Below are positions 8,780-17,618 of a stretch of 64,000 bases of DNA, in pieces. The notes under the pieces are model-generated. The model searched no databases. It had not been told where the DNA came from and worked only from the letters and a program-made list of their open reading frames with translations. A program made the translations under genes and the position numbers. This stretch comes from Corynebacterium poyangense (lineage in GTDB: Bacteria > Actinomycetota > Actinomycetes > Mycobacteriales > Mycobacteriaceae), in assembly GCF_014522205.1 (NCBI RefSeq), contig NZ_CP046884.1, positions 2,553,998 through 2,617,997 of the forward strand. The letters run 5' to 3'. Position 1 is the stretch's first letter; each line of letters begins with the position of its first letter.

Positions 8780-9400
8780 TTAGAGCATATTTATGCCGTG
8801 GAAAGAAAGTTCTACGGTAATCTGCGCTAATTCTCGGGGACTGAGCCGACCCCCGGGCTGATACCACTCCGTCAAAGAGTTGACCATGCCAAAAATTAAG
8901 CGCGCCACGGTGTGAGCATCAAGGTCTGGGCGGACCTGGCCTTCGGCCTGAGCTTTCTTCACTAACTCCATGAGGTACTCAGTGAATTTCCGACGTCTCT
9001 CCAGCGCAGCGAGTTCCACCTCGGAATTTCCACGAAGCCGGAGCAAGAGGGTGACATAGGGAGTTTCTTCGCAAAGCGCCAGAGTGGTCCCGCGAATCAT
9101 TTTCTCCAGCTTTTCGCGACTACTCCCCCCGCAGCTTTCACACTGCTCAACAACAGATTGAAGCGTTTCTAAAGCACGATCTGTCGCTTCCTGAAGGATC
9201 TCTTCTTTGGAAGAAATGTGGTGATAAATGGCGGATTTACTTAAGCCGAGCCGACCCGCTAAAGCATTCATGCTCATCGCCTCATACCCCACCTCATTAA
9301 ATGCTTCTACAGCGGTGCGCACCACCGCTGCCCGATCATGCCCGGGGCGTCCACGTGAGTTTCCCGCTTTGCGAGTTTTTGCCGTCATGCTATCCATCAT
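8780..9400 (-). CDS. paaR: TetR-family repressor of the paa genes
   Basis: The 206-residue protein has a TetR N-terminal DNA-binding domain: helix-turn-helix segment MSMNALAGRLGLSKSAIYHH at about residues 41-60, preceded by AVEAFNEVGYEA, and a longer ligand-binding C-terminal domain. It lies between paaK and paaA, and three copies of one inverted-repeat operator flank the paa transcription units, so it is very probably PaaR. The C. glutamicum PaaR is relieved by phenylacetyl-CoA pathway ligands. Start codons at 9400, 9397 and 9388 are all possible and no clear ribosome-binding site decides between them. It is divergent from paaA and may be autoregulated through the 9486 operator. Confidence 0.85.
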   Translation of the reverse strand: MMDSMTAKTRKAGNSRGRPGHDRAAVVRTAVEAFNEVGYEAMSMNALAGRLGLSKSAIYHHISSKEEILQEATDRALETLQSVVEQCESCGGSSREKLEKMIRGTTLALCEETPYVTLLLRLRGNSEVELAALERRRKFTEYLMELVKKAQAEGQVRPDLDAHTVARLIFGMVNSLTEWYQPGGRLSPRELAQITVELSFHGINML

Positions 9401-9459
9401 GCCAAGAAGATTTATTCACTGAACAGCGGGCTCGTGGATACTTCCGGTCACAAAGGGAC

Positions 9460-9488
9460 TTGACGTGTGCCGTGTCACACCATAAACT
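9460..9488 (+). promoter_or_regulatory. paaA operon promoter
   Basis: TTGACG (9460-9465) and TAAACT (9483-9488) are separated by exactly 17 bp, a good housekeeping-type promoter. The TetR-type operator begins inside the -10 element, so bound repressor would block RNA polymerase. Confidence 0.6.
9464..9479 (+). promoter_or_regulatory. Possible GlxR (CRP-like) site upstream of paaA
   Basis: CGTGT-N6-TCACA matches 8 of the 10 defined bases of the GlxR consensus TGTGA-N6-TCACA and lies between the -35 and -10 elements. GlxR has been reported to control paa genes in C. glutamicum; binding here is inferred. Confidence 0.35.
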
Positions 9489-9507
9489 GACCGAACGATC
9501 AGTTATT
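9486..9507 (+). promoter_or_regulatory. PaaR-type operator at the paaA promoter
   Basis: The site starts ACTGACCGAACGATCAGT, an inverted repeat ACTGA/TCAGT that overlaps the -10 element TAAACT. It shares its first nine bases with the operators at 8716-8737 (minus strand) and 17542-17563. It sits in the 147-bp region between divergent paaR and paaA and could control both. Confidence 0.75.
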
Positions 9508-9547
9508 TATCTCTAGCTCACCTCCTAACTCACTTGAGGAGTAGTAA

Positions 9548-10558
9548 ATGACTCAGCAACCAGCCCCTCATTCTCAGGATCAACTCCACTTTGATCAGAT
9601 TATTGAAGAAGATTCACGGATCGAACCACGAGATTGGATGCCCGACGGCTACCGTCGCACCCTCACTCGACAGATTTCTCAACACGCCCACTCTGAGATC
9701 ATCGGTATGCAGCCGGAGGCTAATTGGATCAGCCGCGCGCCAAGCTTAAAGCGCAAAGCCATTTTGATGGCTAAAGTCCAAGATGAAGCAGGTCACGGCC
9801 TCTATCTTTACTCCGCTGCAGAAACTCTAGGCACCAGCCGAGATGAATTGGTAGAGCAATTACTCAGTGGACAAGCGAAGTATTCGTCGATCTTTAACTA
9901 CCCGGCACGCACATGGGCCGACATCGGAGCAATCGGTTGGTTGGTCGATGGTGCTGCCATCTGCAACCAAGTACCTCTATGCCGGTGCTCCTATGGTCCC
10001 TACGCCCGAGCCATGGTTCGGATCTGTAAGGAAGAATCCTTCCACCAACGCCAGGGCTGGGAAATTCTCTATGAACTTTCCCACGGCACCCCGGAGCAAA
10101 AACAGATGGCCCAAGAAGCAATTAACCGTTTCTATGGTCCCGCGCTGCAAATGTTTGGGCCTCCGGACGGAGACTCCCCCCATTCTCAGCAATCGATGGC
10201 GTGGAATATCAAGCGTTTTTCCAACGACGAGTTACGCCAACGTTTCGTCGACATGATTGTTCCCCAAGCCGAAGCCCTAGGACTTCACTTTGAAGATCCG
10301 GATCTGAAGTGGAACGAAGAACGTGGCCACTACGACTTCGGGGAATTGGATTGGGCGGAATTTCGCTCCGTCATTCAAGGGAACGGCCCCTGCAACTCGC
10401 AGCGGATGCAGCGGCGTCGTCAAGCACACGAAGACGGCGCGTGGGTTCGGGAAGCAGCTGCCGCCTACGCCCAAAAATGCGCCGACGCCGTGCAGGTGGA
10501 TTCACGCCCCGGCGCTTTGAACACCAGCATGGAAGAAAGGACTCCGGCACATGTCTAA
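9548..10558 (+). CDS. paaA: 1,2-phenylacetyl-CoA epoxidase, subunit PaaA
   Basis: The 336-residue protein is the catalytic di-iron subunit of the multicomponent phenylacetyl-CoA epoxidase, which converts phenylacetyl-CoA to the ring 1,2-epoxide. Carboxylate-bridge motifs are visible: [10 protein letters not shown] around residues 76-85 and [11 protein letters not shown] around residues 160-170. These supply the Glu and His iron ligands typical of bacterial multicomponent oxygenases. A strong ribosome-binding site (GAGGAG) precedes the ATG. It is the first gene of a tightly packed operon and overlaps paaB by 8 bp. Confidence 0.95.
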   Translation: MTQQPAPHSQDQLHFDQIIEEDSRIEPRDWMPDGYRRTLTRQISQHAHSEIIGMQPEANWISRAPSLKRKAILMAKVQDEAGHGLYLYSAAETLGTSRDELVEQLLSGQAKYSSIFNYPARTWADIGAIGWLVDGAAICNQVPLCRCSYGPYARAMVRICKEESFHQRQGWEILYELSHGTPEQKQMAQEAINRFYGPALQMFGPPDGDSPHSQQSMAWNIKRFSNDELRQRFVDMIVPQAEALGLHFEDPDLKWNEERGHYDFGELDWAEFRSVIQGNGPCNSQRMQRRRQAHEDGAWVREAAAAYAQKCADAVQVDSRPGALNTSMEERTPAHV

Positions 10559-10841
10559 ACAGAATCAGTGGCCACTGTGGGAAGTTTTCGTACGCACCAG
10601 CCGCGGACTATCTCACGTCCACGCGGGTTCGCTCCACGCGCCCGACGCCACCATGGCGCTGCGCAACGCCCGCGATCTCTACACCCGCCGCAACGAGGGA
10701 AGCTCCGTGTGGGTGGTGCCTGCCGAAGCTATTACCTCCTCAGATCCGGACTCGAAGGGTGGGTTCTTTGAATCCGCCAAAGGAAAAAGTTTCCGCCACG
10801 CTACCTATTACACCAAGAGCGAAGGGGTGAAGCACCTGTGA
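10551..10841 (+). CDS. paaB: 1,2-phenylacetyl-CoA epoxidase, subunit PaaB
   Basis: The 96-residue protein has the characteristic start [20 protein letters not shown] and matches the PaaB length. PaaB is a small structural subunit that bridges PaaAC heterodimers and is needed for activity. Translation is coupled: the start lies inside the end of paaA and the stop overlaps the start of paaC. Confidence 0.95.
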   Translation: MSKQNQWPLWEVFVRTSRGLSHVHAGSLHAPDATMALRNARDLYTRRNEGSSVWVVPAEAITSSDPDSKGGFFESAKGKSFRHATYYTKSEGVKHL

Positions 10842-11671
10842 GCATGACCGCTTCAGAGTCGGCTACCCGTCATTCCCAGGGAGAAGCCATCACCGCCGAA
10901 GAGATCCAAGAATCTGGGGTTCACGCTCCTGAGGACGTCGCCCGATACGCCCTCTCCCTCGGTGACGATGCGTTAATTTTGGCCCAGCGCCTGGGGTGGT
11001 GGATTTCCCGCGCCCCCGAAATGGAAGAAGATATTGCCTTAGCCAATATTGCTCTCGACACCCTCGGCCACGCCCGCTTCTTCCTCTCCTACGCTGGCAC
11101 TGCCTGGAACAAAACCGAAGATCAACTAGCATACTTCCGGAACGAGGAAGAGTTTTTATCTTCTCGGCTGGTAGAACAAGAAAACGGAGACTTCGGGCAG
11201 ACCATTGCCCGCCAACTTCTTTTTAGCCACTACGCCCTAGACCTCTACCAGGAGCTACAGAATTCTCAAGATAAAACGCTCAGCGCCATTGCGGCGAAAG
11301 CGCTCAAAGAAGTGGAATACCACGTTGATCACGCCCAACAGTGGGTCCTCCGGTTGGGGCTTGGTACCCAAGAATCACATCGCCGGATACAAGAAGGCAT
11401 CACCAATATGTGGCCCTATCTGGGAGAACTCTTTGAGGATCTGGACTTCCACCAAGACTTAGCCCGACGCAATATTGCGGTGCTGCCCTCCACCTTGAAG
11501 GAACCGGCTTTGTCCCGGATTACCGCAGTTCTCGAGGCTGCTGATTTAGCTGTTCCGGACATTCCCTTTGCCCGCAGCAACGCTCGGACCGGACGGTTCA
11601 GCGAACAACGTGGCTACATCCTCGCGGAAATGCAATCCTTTGCCCGCCAGCATCCTGATGCTACGTGGTGA
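10838..11671 (+). CDS. paaC: 1,2-phenylacetyl-CoA epoxidase, subunit PaaC
   Basis: The 277-residue protein is the structural ferritin-like partner of PaaA. The N-terminal third contains LSLGDDALILAQRLGWWISRAPEMEEDIALANIALD, and EVEYHVDHAQQWVLRLG lies around residues 167-183, both typical of PaaC. The start is GTG 10838, giving a 4-bp overlap with paaB; ATG 10844 is an alternative. PaaC pairs with PaaA but normally lacks a functional di-iron centre. Confidence 0.95.
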   Translation: MSMTASESATRHSQGEAITAEEIQESGVHAPEDVARYALSLGDDALILAQRLGWWISRAPEMEEDIALANIALDTLGHARFFLSYAGTAWNKTEDQLAYFRNEEEFLSSRLVEQENGDFGQTIARQLLFSHYALDLYQELQNSQDKTLSAIAAKALKEVEYHVDHAQQWVLRLGLGTQESHRRIQEGITNMWPYLGELFEDLDFHQDLARRNIAVLPSTLKEPALSRITAVLEAADLAVPDIPFARSNARTGRFSEQRGYILAEMQSFARQHPDATW

Positions 11672-12183
11672 TCACCATGCAGCGTCCTCAGGAACCTCAG
11701 CTCGCCGCGATCTGGGATGCCGCGGCCCGTGTCCCTGACCCGGAAATCCCCGTGATCTCCATTGCTGACCTCGGAATTCTCCGAGAAGTAGGGCAAAAAG
11801 CCGATGGCACCCCGGTCATTACTATTACCCCCACCTACTCCGGATGCCCGGCCATGGACACCATCGCCAACGACGTGGTCGCAGCCGTAGAACCCCTGGG
11901 TTTAGGTACACCCCACGTGGAGTTTTCCCTTTCTCCGGCGTGGAGTACGGACTGGATTAGCGAGGCTGGACGTCAGGCTTTGAAGGACTACGGGATTGCC
12001 CCGCCAGTTCGACGAACACGGACCCCCGGGGTGGTGCCCTTGACCATCACGATGCCTGTGGAATGCCCTCGGTGCGGATCGAGGAACACCACACTGTTAA
12101 CCCGCTTTGGGTCTACCTCCTGTAAGGCTTTATATACCTGCCGGGATTGTTTGGAACCCTTTGACTATTTCAAGGAACACTAA
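11665..12183 (+). CDS. paaD: Epoxidase maturation protein PaaD (DUF59)
   Basis: The 172-residue protein begins with a MIP18/DUF59 domain (RVPDPEIPVISIADLGILRE) containing the SGCPAMD cysteine around residue 56, and ends with a four-cysteine zinc-ribbon-like element, CPRCGS and CRDC. PaaD is thought to insert or mature the iron-sulfur cluster of the epoxidase reductase PaaE. GTG 11665, GTG 11668 and ATG 11677 are possible starts; all overlap or adjoin the paaC stop. Confidence 0.92.
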   Translation: MVITMQRPQEPQLAAIWDAAARVPDPEIPVISIADLGILREVGQKADGTPVITITPTYSGCPAMDTIANDVVAAVEPLGLGTPHVEFSLSPAWSTDWISEAGRQALKDYGIAPPVRRTRTPGVVPLTITMPVECPRCGSRNTTLLTRFGSTSCKALYTCRDCLEPFDYFKEH

Positions 12184-13355
12184 TGACTTCACCTAGCACA
12201 CCCGCCCGAAAAAAAGCCGCTTTTCATCCCCTGCGGGTCAATGATATTCGACGCCTGACCACGGATTCTTTAGAGGTGTCTTTTGAGGTACCCGAAGAAT
12301 TGGTGGCAGATTATAACTATTTGCCTGGGCAATATGTTGCGCTTCGCGCCACTATTGATGGTCAAGAGGTGCGGCGTTCTTACTCCATCTGCGACATGCC
12401 TAGTGGCGGAACCTTGAAAGTTGCTATTAAGAAGAATCGCGGTGGCTTATTTTCCACCTGGGCCCATGAGCATCTCAAGCCTGGGGAATTTATTGAGGTG
12501 ATGAATCCACAAGGAGCTTTTACCTCGCGCACCCACACTACGGCGCTTAATGATCCTGAAGCGCTCTTAGCTGAGGCAGAGGATAAAGCCGGAAGTGACG
12601 CGCCTCATATTGCAGCTATCGCCGCTGGTTCTGGAATTACCCCGATTATGGCTTTGACTCGGACTTTTCTTCATAAGGACCGAGAGGCAACAGTGGAACT
12701 GATCTACGCCAACCGTGGCGGAAGTGACGTCATGTTTGCCGAAGACATCGGGGATTTGAAGGATGCTTTCCCTACCCGGCTGGCAGTCCACCATGTACTC
12801 AGCCGAGAAAACCGGGTGAATCCGTTGTTTTCTGGTCGGATAGATGAGGAGCGTCTAAATACCTTCTTAGATCGGGTTATCCCGATGGATAGCGTCGATG
12901 AATGGTTCCTCTGCGGTCCCTTTGACTTAGTGCAGCTTTGCCGAGATACCCTAGCGGAACGCGGGGTAGCCCAGGACAAAATCCGTTATGAGCTTTTCAA
13001 TACCGGTGATCAATCCGCTGGTCCTGGGGTGGGCGCACAGGGCCGGCATATCGAAGCCGATCCCGAAGGAGATAATGTCACCATTTCCTTCAGCGTAGAT
13101 GGGTTAAGTGGCGAAGTGCTTTCTCCGCGTAGTGCTCATGAAACTATTTTGAACGCTGCTTTGAGGGTCCGCGATGATATTCCCTTTGCCTGTGCCGGAG
13201 GAGTATGCGGCACCTGCCGCGCCAAGGTCATTAAGGGCGAGTTCGAAATGGATGAAAACTACGCCCTAGAGCCCGATGAGATAGCCGCAGGTTATGTGTT
13301 GACCTGCCAAACTCGACCCACTTCGGATGAAATCCTCGTGGATTATGACGCCTAA
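12183..13355 (+). CDS. paaE: 1,2-phenylacetyl-CoA epoxidase reductase PaaE
   Basis: The 390-residue reductase passes electrons from NADPH through FAD and a [2Fe-2S] cluster to PaaA. FAD-binding RRSYSICD is near residue 60, the NAD(P)-binding start IAAGSGITPIMAL near residue 145, and the plant-type ferredoxin domain near the C-terminus carries CAGGVCGTC and the fourth cysteine in LTCQTRP. It is about 35 residues longer than E. coli PaaE, mainly in linkers. The ATG overlaps the paaD stop by one base (TAATG). Confidence 0.95.
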   Translation: MTSPSTPARKKAAFHPLRVNDIRRLTTDSLEVSFEVPEELVADYNYLPGQYVALRATIDGQEVRRSYSICDMPSGGTLKVAIKKNRGGLFSTWAHEHLKPGEFIEVMNPQGAFTSRTHTTALNDPEALLAEAEDKAGSDAPHIAAIAAGSGITPIMALTRTFLHKDREATVELIYANRGGSDVMFAEDIGDLKDAFPTRLAVHHVLSRENRVNPLFSGRIDEERLNTFLDRVIPMDSVDEWFLCGPFDLVQLCRDTLAERGVAQDKIRYELFNTGDQSAGPGVGAQGRHIEADPEGDNVTISFSVDGLSGEVLSPRSAHETILNAALRVRDDIPFACAGGVCGTCRAKVIKGEFEMDENYALEPDEIAAGYVLTCQTRPTSDEILVDYDA

Positions 13356-14196
13356 ACCCGATGTTGAAAGACCCGATCTCATGATTGACTATGTTGTTTC
13401 CCCCTCGCGGGTAGCCGAAATTGTGCTGAATAATCCGCGGAAATTAAATGCTCTTGATGAATCCGCTTTGCATCAATTCAACCAGGTATTAGACCAGGTA
13501 GAAGAAGATATTAGTAACGAAAAGATCGGGGCGGTGCTGCTTCGAGGTGAAGGCAAGGGCTTTTGCGCTGGCCGAGATATCTCTGGTTTAGATCCGGCTA
13601 CCGATGATGCCGAGGGTTATTTAAGCTCTATCGTCACTCCGTTGCTGCGTCGAATTGATAGCCTCGCGGTTCCCACATTCGCGGTGGTCCACGGTGTGTG
13701 CCTAGGGGTGGGGTTGGGCTTAGTAATTGCCTGCGACATCGCTTATGTGGCCGAAAATGCCCGCTTCGGGTCTCCCTTTGCCGCCTTAGGCGCAACCCTA
13801 GATTCCGGTGGACACTACCTCTTTGTGGAACGCCTAGGAGCCCACCGCGCTTTGGATCTTATTATCACCGGGGACCTCATCACCGGGGAGGAAGCGGTGC
13901 GTGCTGGACTTTTCTCCCGGGCGCTACCTGCCGAGGAACTTGTAGAGTTTAGCCGCAGCAAGGCAGAAAAAGCGGCTGCCGGAGCACCTTTGGCGGCTCA
14001 CGCTTCTCAGCTGTTAGTACGAGAGATTCGAGATCACCGGCGCGGTCTATGGGAAAGTATTGCGGAAGAAAACACCGCTCAAGGAGAGTTGTGTCGCTCT
14101 GCTGACTATGCCGAGGGATTTGCTGCTTTCCAAGAAAAGCGCCCACCTCGGTTTCAAGGGCATCGCCAATCGACTCAGAACGGGGAAACCCGATGA
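13345..14196 (+). CDS. paaG: Ring epoxide-oxepin isomerase PaaG (crotonase family)
   Basis: The 283-residue crotonase-fold enzyme isomerises ring-1,2-epoxyphenylacetyl-CoA to the oxepin and later shifts a double bond. The oxyanion-hole region GKGFCAGRDISGL and the segment VCLGVGLGLVIACDIAY are present, and the C-terminus CRSADYAEGFAAFQEKRPPRF closely parallels E. coli PaaG, as does the Asp in DSGGHYL. Starts at 13327, 13345 and 13381 are in frame; 13381 gives the best N-terminal fit to E. coli PaaG, while 13345 keeps the overlap typical of this operon. Confidence 0.88.
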   Translation: MTPKPDVERPDLMIDYVVSPSRVAEIVLNNPRKLNALDESALHQFNQVLDQVEEDISNEKIGAVLLRGEGKGFCAGRDISGLDPATDDAEGYLSSIVTPLLRRIDSLAVPTFAVVHGVCLGVGLGLVIACDIAYVAENARFGSPFAALGATLDSGGHYLFVERLGAHRALDLIITGDLITGEEAVRAGLFSRALPAEELVEFSRSKAEKAAAGAPLAAHASQLLVREIRDHRRGLWESIAEENTAQGELCRSADYAEGFAAFQEKRPPRFQGHRQSTQNGETR

Positions 14197-15395
14197 CTGA
14201 CGCTGTTTTGGTGTCGGGGCTTCGTACCCCGGTCGGTCGCTATGGTGGGGCGTTATCCTCAGTCCGCCCAGATAACCTCATGGCGCTTGTGATTCGCTCA
14301 GTCATTGAGGACGCAGGCATAGACCCTGCGCTTGTTGATGACGTCATCATTGGTAACGCCAACGGCGCAGGTGAAGAAAATCGCAATGTCGCACGCATGG
14401 CGTGGTTGCTCAATGATTATCCCGACACCGTTCCGGGGATCACCATTAATCGCCTGTGCGCCTCCGGCATGTCCGCTATTTCCTTAGCTTCTAGCATGAT
14501 CCGCGCCGGTGACGCTGAGATCGTGGTGGCCGGCGGGGTGGAATCTATGTCGCGGGCACCCTGGGTGATGGCTAAACCCACCGGCGCTTTTGCCAAACCA
14601 GGCGAAATAGCTGACACCTCCATCGGTTGGCGCTTTGTTAACCCTATTTTCCAAGCTCAGGAAAAAACCACTTTTTCGATGCCTGAAACCGCTGAAGAAG
14701 TAGCGAGGGTGTGCGGCATTAGCCGATCAGATGCTGATGCGTTTGCGGTTGAGTCTCAACGCCGTGCCCACGCTGCCATCGAGTCGGGTTATTTTGGGAA
14801 AGAGATTGTGCCGGTAGAGATAAGTGACCGTAAAGGAAAGAAAACTCTGGTCTCCGTGGATGAAGGTCCACGACCCGGCACCACTCTTGAGAAACTCGCC
14901 ACGCTGCGTCCGGTTGTGGCCGGCGGCGAGGTCGTTACCGCCGGGAATTCTTCCTCCTTGAATGATGGTGCTTCCGCAATCATTGTGGCAAGTGACAAAG
15001 CTGTGGAACGTTATGGTCTGCGACCACGGGCGCTCGTGGCGGGATCAGCGTGCGTCGGACTAAAACCAGAGGTGATGGGTCTAGGTCCTATCCCTGCGGT
15101 GCGCGCGTTGATGCAAAAAACCGGTTGGAAACTGGAGGACGTTGAGGCTCTGGAGCTTAATGAAGCTTTTGCCACTCAATCCCTTGCCTGTATCAGAGAA
15201 TTGGGCTTAGACCCGGCGCGAGTCAACGCGTGGGGTGGGGCTATTGCTTTGGGTCATCCTCTGGGATCTTCAGGGTCACGAATCACCATCACCTTATTGA
15301 ACCGGTTAGAAGAATCCCGGCAGCGCACCGGAGTTGCCACCATGTGTATCGGCGTGGGCCAAGGGGCAGCCATCGCTGTGGAAAGGATAGATTAA
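14193..15395 (+). CDS. paaJ: 3-oxoadipyl-CoA/3-oxo-dehydrosuberyl-CoA thiolase
   Basis: The 400-residue thiolase has the acylated cysteine in INRLCASGMSAI (about residue 89), NEAFATQ with the first histidine-loop partner, GGAIALGHPLGSSGSR around residues 347-362, and the second catalytic cysteine in TMCIGVGQG. In phenylacetate degradation it performs two thiolytic steps, releasing acetyl-CoA and finally succinyl-CoA. PcaF-type thiolases of the beta-ketoadipate pathway are closely related; the operon position supports PaaJ. It overlaps paaG by 4 bp. Confidence 0.92.
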   Translation: MTDAVLVSGLRTPVGRYGGALSSVRPDNLMALVIRSVIEDAGIDPALVDDVIIGNANGAGEENRNVARMAWLLNDYPDTVPGITINRLCASGMSAISLASSMIRAGDAEIVVAGGVESMSRAPWVMAKPTGAFAKPGEIADTSIGWRFVNPIFQAQEKTTFSMPETAEEVARVCGISRSDADAFAVESQRRAHAAIESGYFGKEIVPVEISDRKGKKTLVSVDEGPRPGTTLEKLATLRPVVAGGEVVTAGNSSSLNDGASAIIVASDKAVERYGLRPRALVAGSACVGLKPEVMGLGPIPAVRALMQKTGWKLEDVEALELNEAFATQSLACIRELGLDPARVNAWGGAIALGHPLGSSGSRITITLLNRLEESRQRTGVATMCIGVGQGAAIAVERID

Positions 15396-16174
15396 TGGCC
15401 CTAGAACAAGAATTTTCGACGCTTCGTTGCCACGATGACACTCATGCTCTTGTGGTCGAACTCAACCGTCCACAGGTCCGTAACGCCATCGATGAAGTCA
15501 TGGTGACGGAGCTTCACCAGGTCTGTGCGGAATTAGAAAACAACCCCCGGGTAATGATCATCACCGGAACCGAAGTTGACGTTTCTGGCAAAGGTAAACG
15601 CGGTATTTTTGCCTCTGGCGCAGATATTTCTCAGCTCCGAGAACGACGCCGCGACGATGCTTTACGCGGAGTAAACTCAACGATTTTCCACAGAATCAGT
15701 GCGTTGCCCATGCCGGTGATAGCCGCTATTGATGGCTATGCCCTCGGCGGTGGTTTGGAGTTAGCTTTAGCCGCTGACTTTCGGGTCGCCACCGACCGGG
15801 CAGTTTTTAGCCAACCCGAAGCTGGGCTCGGGATAGTAGCCGCCGCTGGAGCGCTGTGGCGGCTGAAAAAAGCGGTCGGTGAGCCCCTAGCGAAACAGAT
15901 GATTTTGGCGGGACGCACCCTCAATGCCCAGGAAGCCCTGGAGTATCAGTTAGTGGCGGGAATTTACCCCGCCCCAGAGTTAATGACAGCGGCCATGGAT
16001 TTAGCCGGACAGATTGCCGCGCTGGATCCCTTAGCCGTGCGCTTGAGTAAACAACTTTTTGCCATGCCTGATTCAGTTCACCCCGGAGTGGACAACATTG
16101 CACAAGCCATTTGCTTTGAATCAGCAGAAAAATTTGCCCGGATGGATGCGTTTTTAGAAAAGAGGCGGACATGA
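15395..16174 (+). CDS. paaF: 2,3-dehydroadipyl-CoA hydratase
   Basis: The 259-residue crotonase-fold hydratase adds water to 2,3-dehydroadipyl-CoA. It shows the oxyanion-hole segment GIFASGADISQL and AAIDGYALGGGLELALAADF with the following FSQPEAGLGIVAAAGALWRL, where the two catalytic glutamate positions lie. The ATG overlaps the paaJ stop by one base (TAATG), which settles the start; the same frame is open far upstream but without family similarity. Length agrees with E. coli PaaF. Confidence 0.92.
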   Translation: MALEQEFSTLRCHDDTHALVVELNRPQVRNAIDEVMVTELHQVCAELENNPRVMIITGTEVDVSGKGKRGIFASGADISQLRERRRDDALRGVNSTIFHRISALPMPVIAAIDGYALGGGLELALAADFRVATDRAVFSQPEAGLGIVAAAGALWRLKKAVGEPLAKQMILAGRTLNAQEALEYQLVAGIYPAPELMTAAMDLAGQIAALDPLAVRLSKQLFAMPDSVHPGVDNIAQAICFESAEKFARMDAFLEKRRT

Positions 16175-17019
16175 GCATTGATGCACTGCCGGCAAAAGTC
16201 GGAGTTTTAGGTGGCGGACGAATGGGCGGAGGAATAGCTCACGCCTTTCTCATTAAAGGCTGCCAGGTAACAGTGGTTGATGTCTCCGACAACGCTGCCG
16301 CTGCTGCCCGAGAGCGGATAGAACGAGACGTGGCCGGTTCTCTCAAACGTGGATTGGACATTTCCTATGATAGTTGTTTAGACAACTTAAAGGTTAGCTG
16401 CGATATGTCTAGTTTCCATAACTGTGACCTCATCATTGAAGCAGTACCCGAGGATTTACAGCTGAAGCAGGATTCTTTCCGGAAAATTTCAGCAGTAGCC
16501 CCGGAGGCCCTTCTCGCCACGAACACATCATCTCTTTCGGTGAGTGATCTGGCCCTCAACGCTGCGCGTCCAGAAAATGTTATTGGCCTGCATTTCTTTA
16601 ATCCGGTTCCAGCTTCAAAGTTGGTGGAAATTATTGTGACTCACAACACTCGGGAAGAGTTAGTGGCCGAAGCTCGAGACTGGGTCAAAGCGCTTGATAA
16701 AACCCCCGTGGTAGTCAAAGACGCCCCTGGTTTTGCCTCCTCGCGACTTGGGGTGGCCATAGCTCTTGAAGCCATGCGGATGGTGGAAGAAGGAGTAGCC
16801 AGCGCTGAAGATATTGATGCCGCTATGGTCCTAGGATACAAATTCCCCATTGGGCCACTAGCGCTTACGGACATCGTAGGGCTCGACGTCCGGCTGGGGA
16901 TTGCAGAATATCTCCAGGAAACCCTCGGAGAAAGATTTGCACCCCCGGCCATATTGCGTGACAAGGTAGAAAAAGACCAGTTAGGGCGCAAAACTGGGCA
17001 GGGTTTTTATAGCTATTAG
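16171..17019 (+). CDS. paaH: 3-hydroxyadipyl-CoA dehydrogenase
   Basis: The 282-residue NAD-dependent enzyme has the Rossmann motif GVLGGGRMGGGIAHAF (residues 11-26), the HFFNPVPASKLVEI segment containing the catalytic histidine near residue 138, and the C-terminal GPLALTDIVGLD of 3-hydroxyacyl-CoA dehydrogenases. It oxidises 3-hydroxyadipyl-CoA to 3-oxoadipyl-CoA. It is a single-domain protein, as long as short 3-hydroxybutyryl-CoA dehydrogenases. It overlaps paaF by 4 bp and is the last gene of the operon, ending 9 bp from the convergent paaI. Confidence 0.92.
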   Translation: MSIDALPAKVGVLGGGRMGGGIAHAFLIKGCQVTVVDVSDNAAAAARERIERDVAGSLKRGLDISYDSCLDNLKVSCDMSSFHNCDLIIEAVPEDLQLKQDSFRKISAVAPEALLATNTSSLSVSDLALNAARPENVIGLHFFNPVPASKLVEIIVTHNTREELVAEARDWVKALDKTPVVVKDAPGFASSRLGVAIALEAMRMVEEGVASAEDIDAAMVLGYKFPIGPLALTDIVGLDVRLGIAEYLQETLGERFAPPAILRDKVEKDQLGRKTGQGFYSY

Positions 17020-17028
17020 GGGTTGACC

Positions 17029-17472
17029 CTAGGCCTCTGATGGGGTGGAGGATCGTGGCTCTACTAGGGCGTTGGTGATCCGAGCGGTGCATAAGCGCCG
17101 ACCATGATCGTCGGCGATCACCACCTCATGGGAGCATAGGCGTTTGCCGAGGTGAAGGGCTGTGGCTGTGGCTATAACCTGGCCTTCGCGACCGGAAGAA
17201 TGGTGGGTTGCGTTGATGTCGACCCCCACTGCCACTTTGCCCAAGGTGGAAGCATGAATAACCGCAGCCCAACTGCCTACCGCCTCAGCCAAACACACCA
17301 TGGCGCCACCGTGAAGAAGCCCGAATGACTGCCTATTCCCGGAGACCGGCATAGAGGCCACTACTTTCTTGGCACTCTGGCTCAGAATCTCTACTCCCAT
17401 TTTCTTATCTAGTTCCCCTAACACAATCTGCCAGGGCACACCCGGGGTGGGGGAGGAGTCAGAATGAGACAT
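17029..17472 (-). CDS. paaI: Hotdog-fold acyl-CoA thioesterase
   Basis: The 147-residue protein has the PaaI-type hotdog signature LLHGGAMVCLAEAVGSWAA with the catalytic Asp/Glu position replaced in the family-typical way, followed by GVDINATHHSSGREGQV. PaaI thioesterases are believed to rescue CoA from dead-end intermediates when ring opening stalls. The ATG has AGGAG 9 nt upstream. It is convergent with paaH and divergent from paaZ. Confidence 0.85.
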   Translation of the reverse strand: MSHSDSSPTPGVPWQIVLGELDKKMGVEILSQSAKKVVASMPVSGNRQSFGLLHGGAMVCLAEAVGSWAAVIHASTLGKVAVGVDINATHHSSGREGQVIATATALHLGKRLCSHEVVIADDHGRRLCTARITNALVEPRSSTPSEA

Positions 17473-17513
17473 CAGGTCATTCTCCTAACAAGTATCTCTT
17501 ACCAACATTTTTT

Positions 17514-17529
17514 GGTGATATCCGTTACA
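17514..17529 (+). promoter_or_regulatory. Possible GlxR (CRP-like) site upstream of paaZ
   Basis: GGTGA-N6-TTACA matches 8 of the 10 defined bases of TGTGA-N6-TCACA and lies 13 bp before the TetR-type operator, the same pairing seen at the paaA promoter. Confidence 0.3.
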
Positions 17530-17541
17530 CTATAACCATAT

Positions 17542-17563
17542 ACTGACCGACCGTACGGGTGGT
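17542..17563 (+). promoter_or_regulatory. PaaR-type operator upstream of paaZ
   Basis: The 22-bp site reads ACTGACCGACCGTACGGG and continues to GGT; it shares its first nine bases with the other two operators. It lies in the 146-bp divergent region between paaI and paaZ. Confidence 0.72.
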
Positions 17564-17618
17564 TACTCCCGTCTCGACACTCCCTCACCCTCAGAGCACT
17601 TAAGGACATTTCTTTCCG

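Noticed and set aside
13345-16174. paaG and paaF as tandem duplicates
   Set aside because: Both are crotonase-fold proteins but their motifs match different pathway steps and their sequences are clearly distinct.
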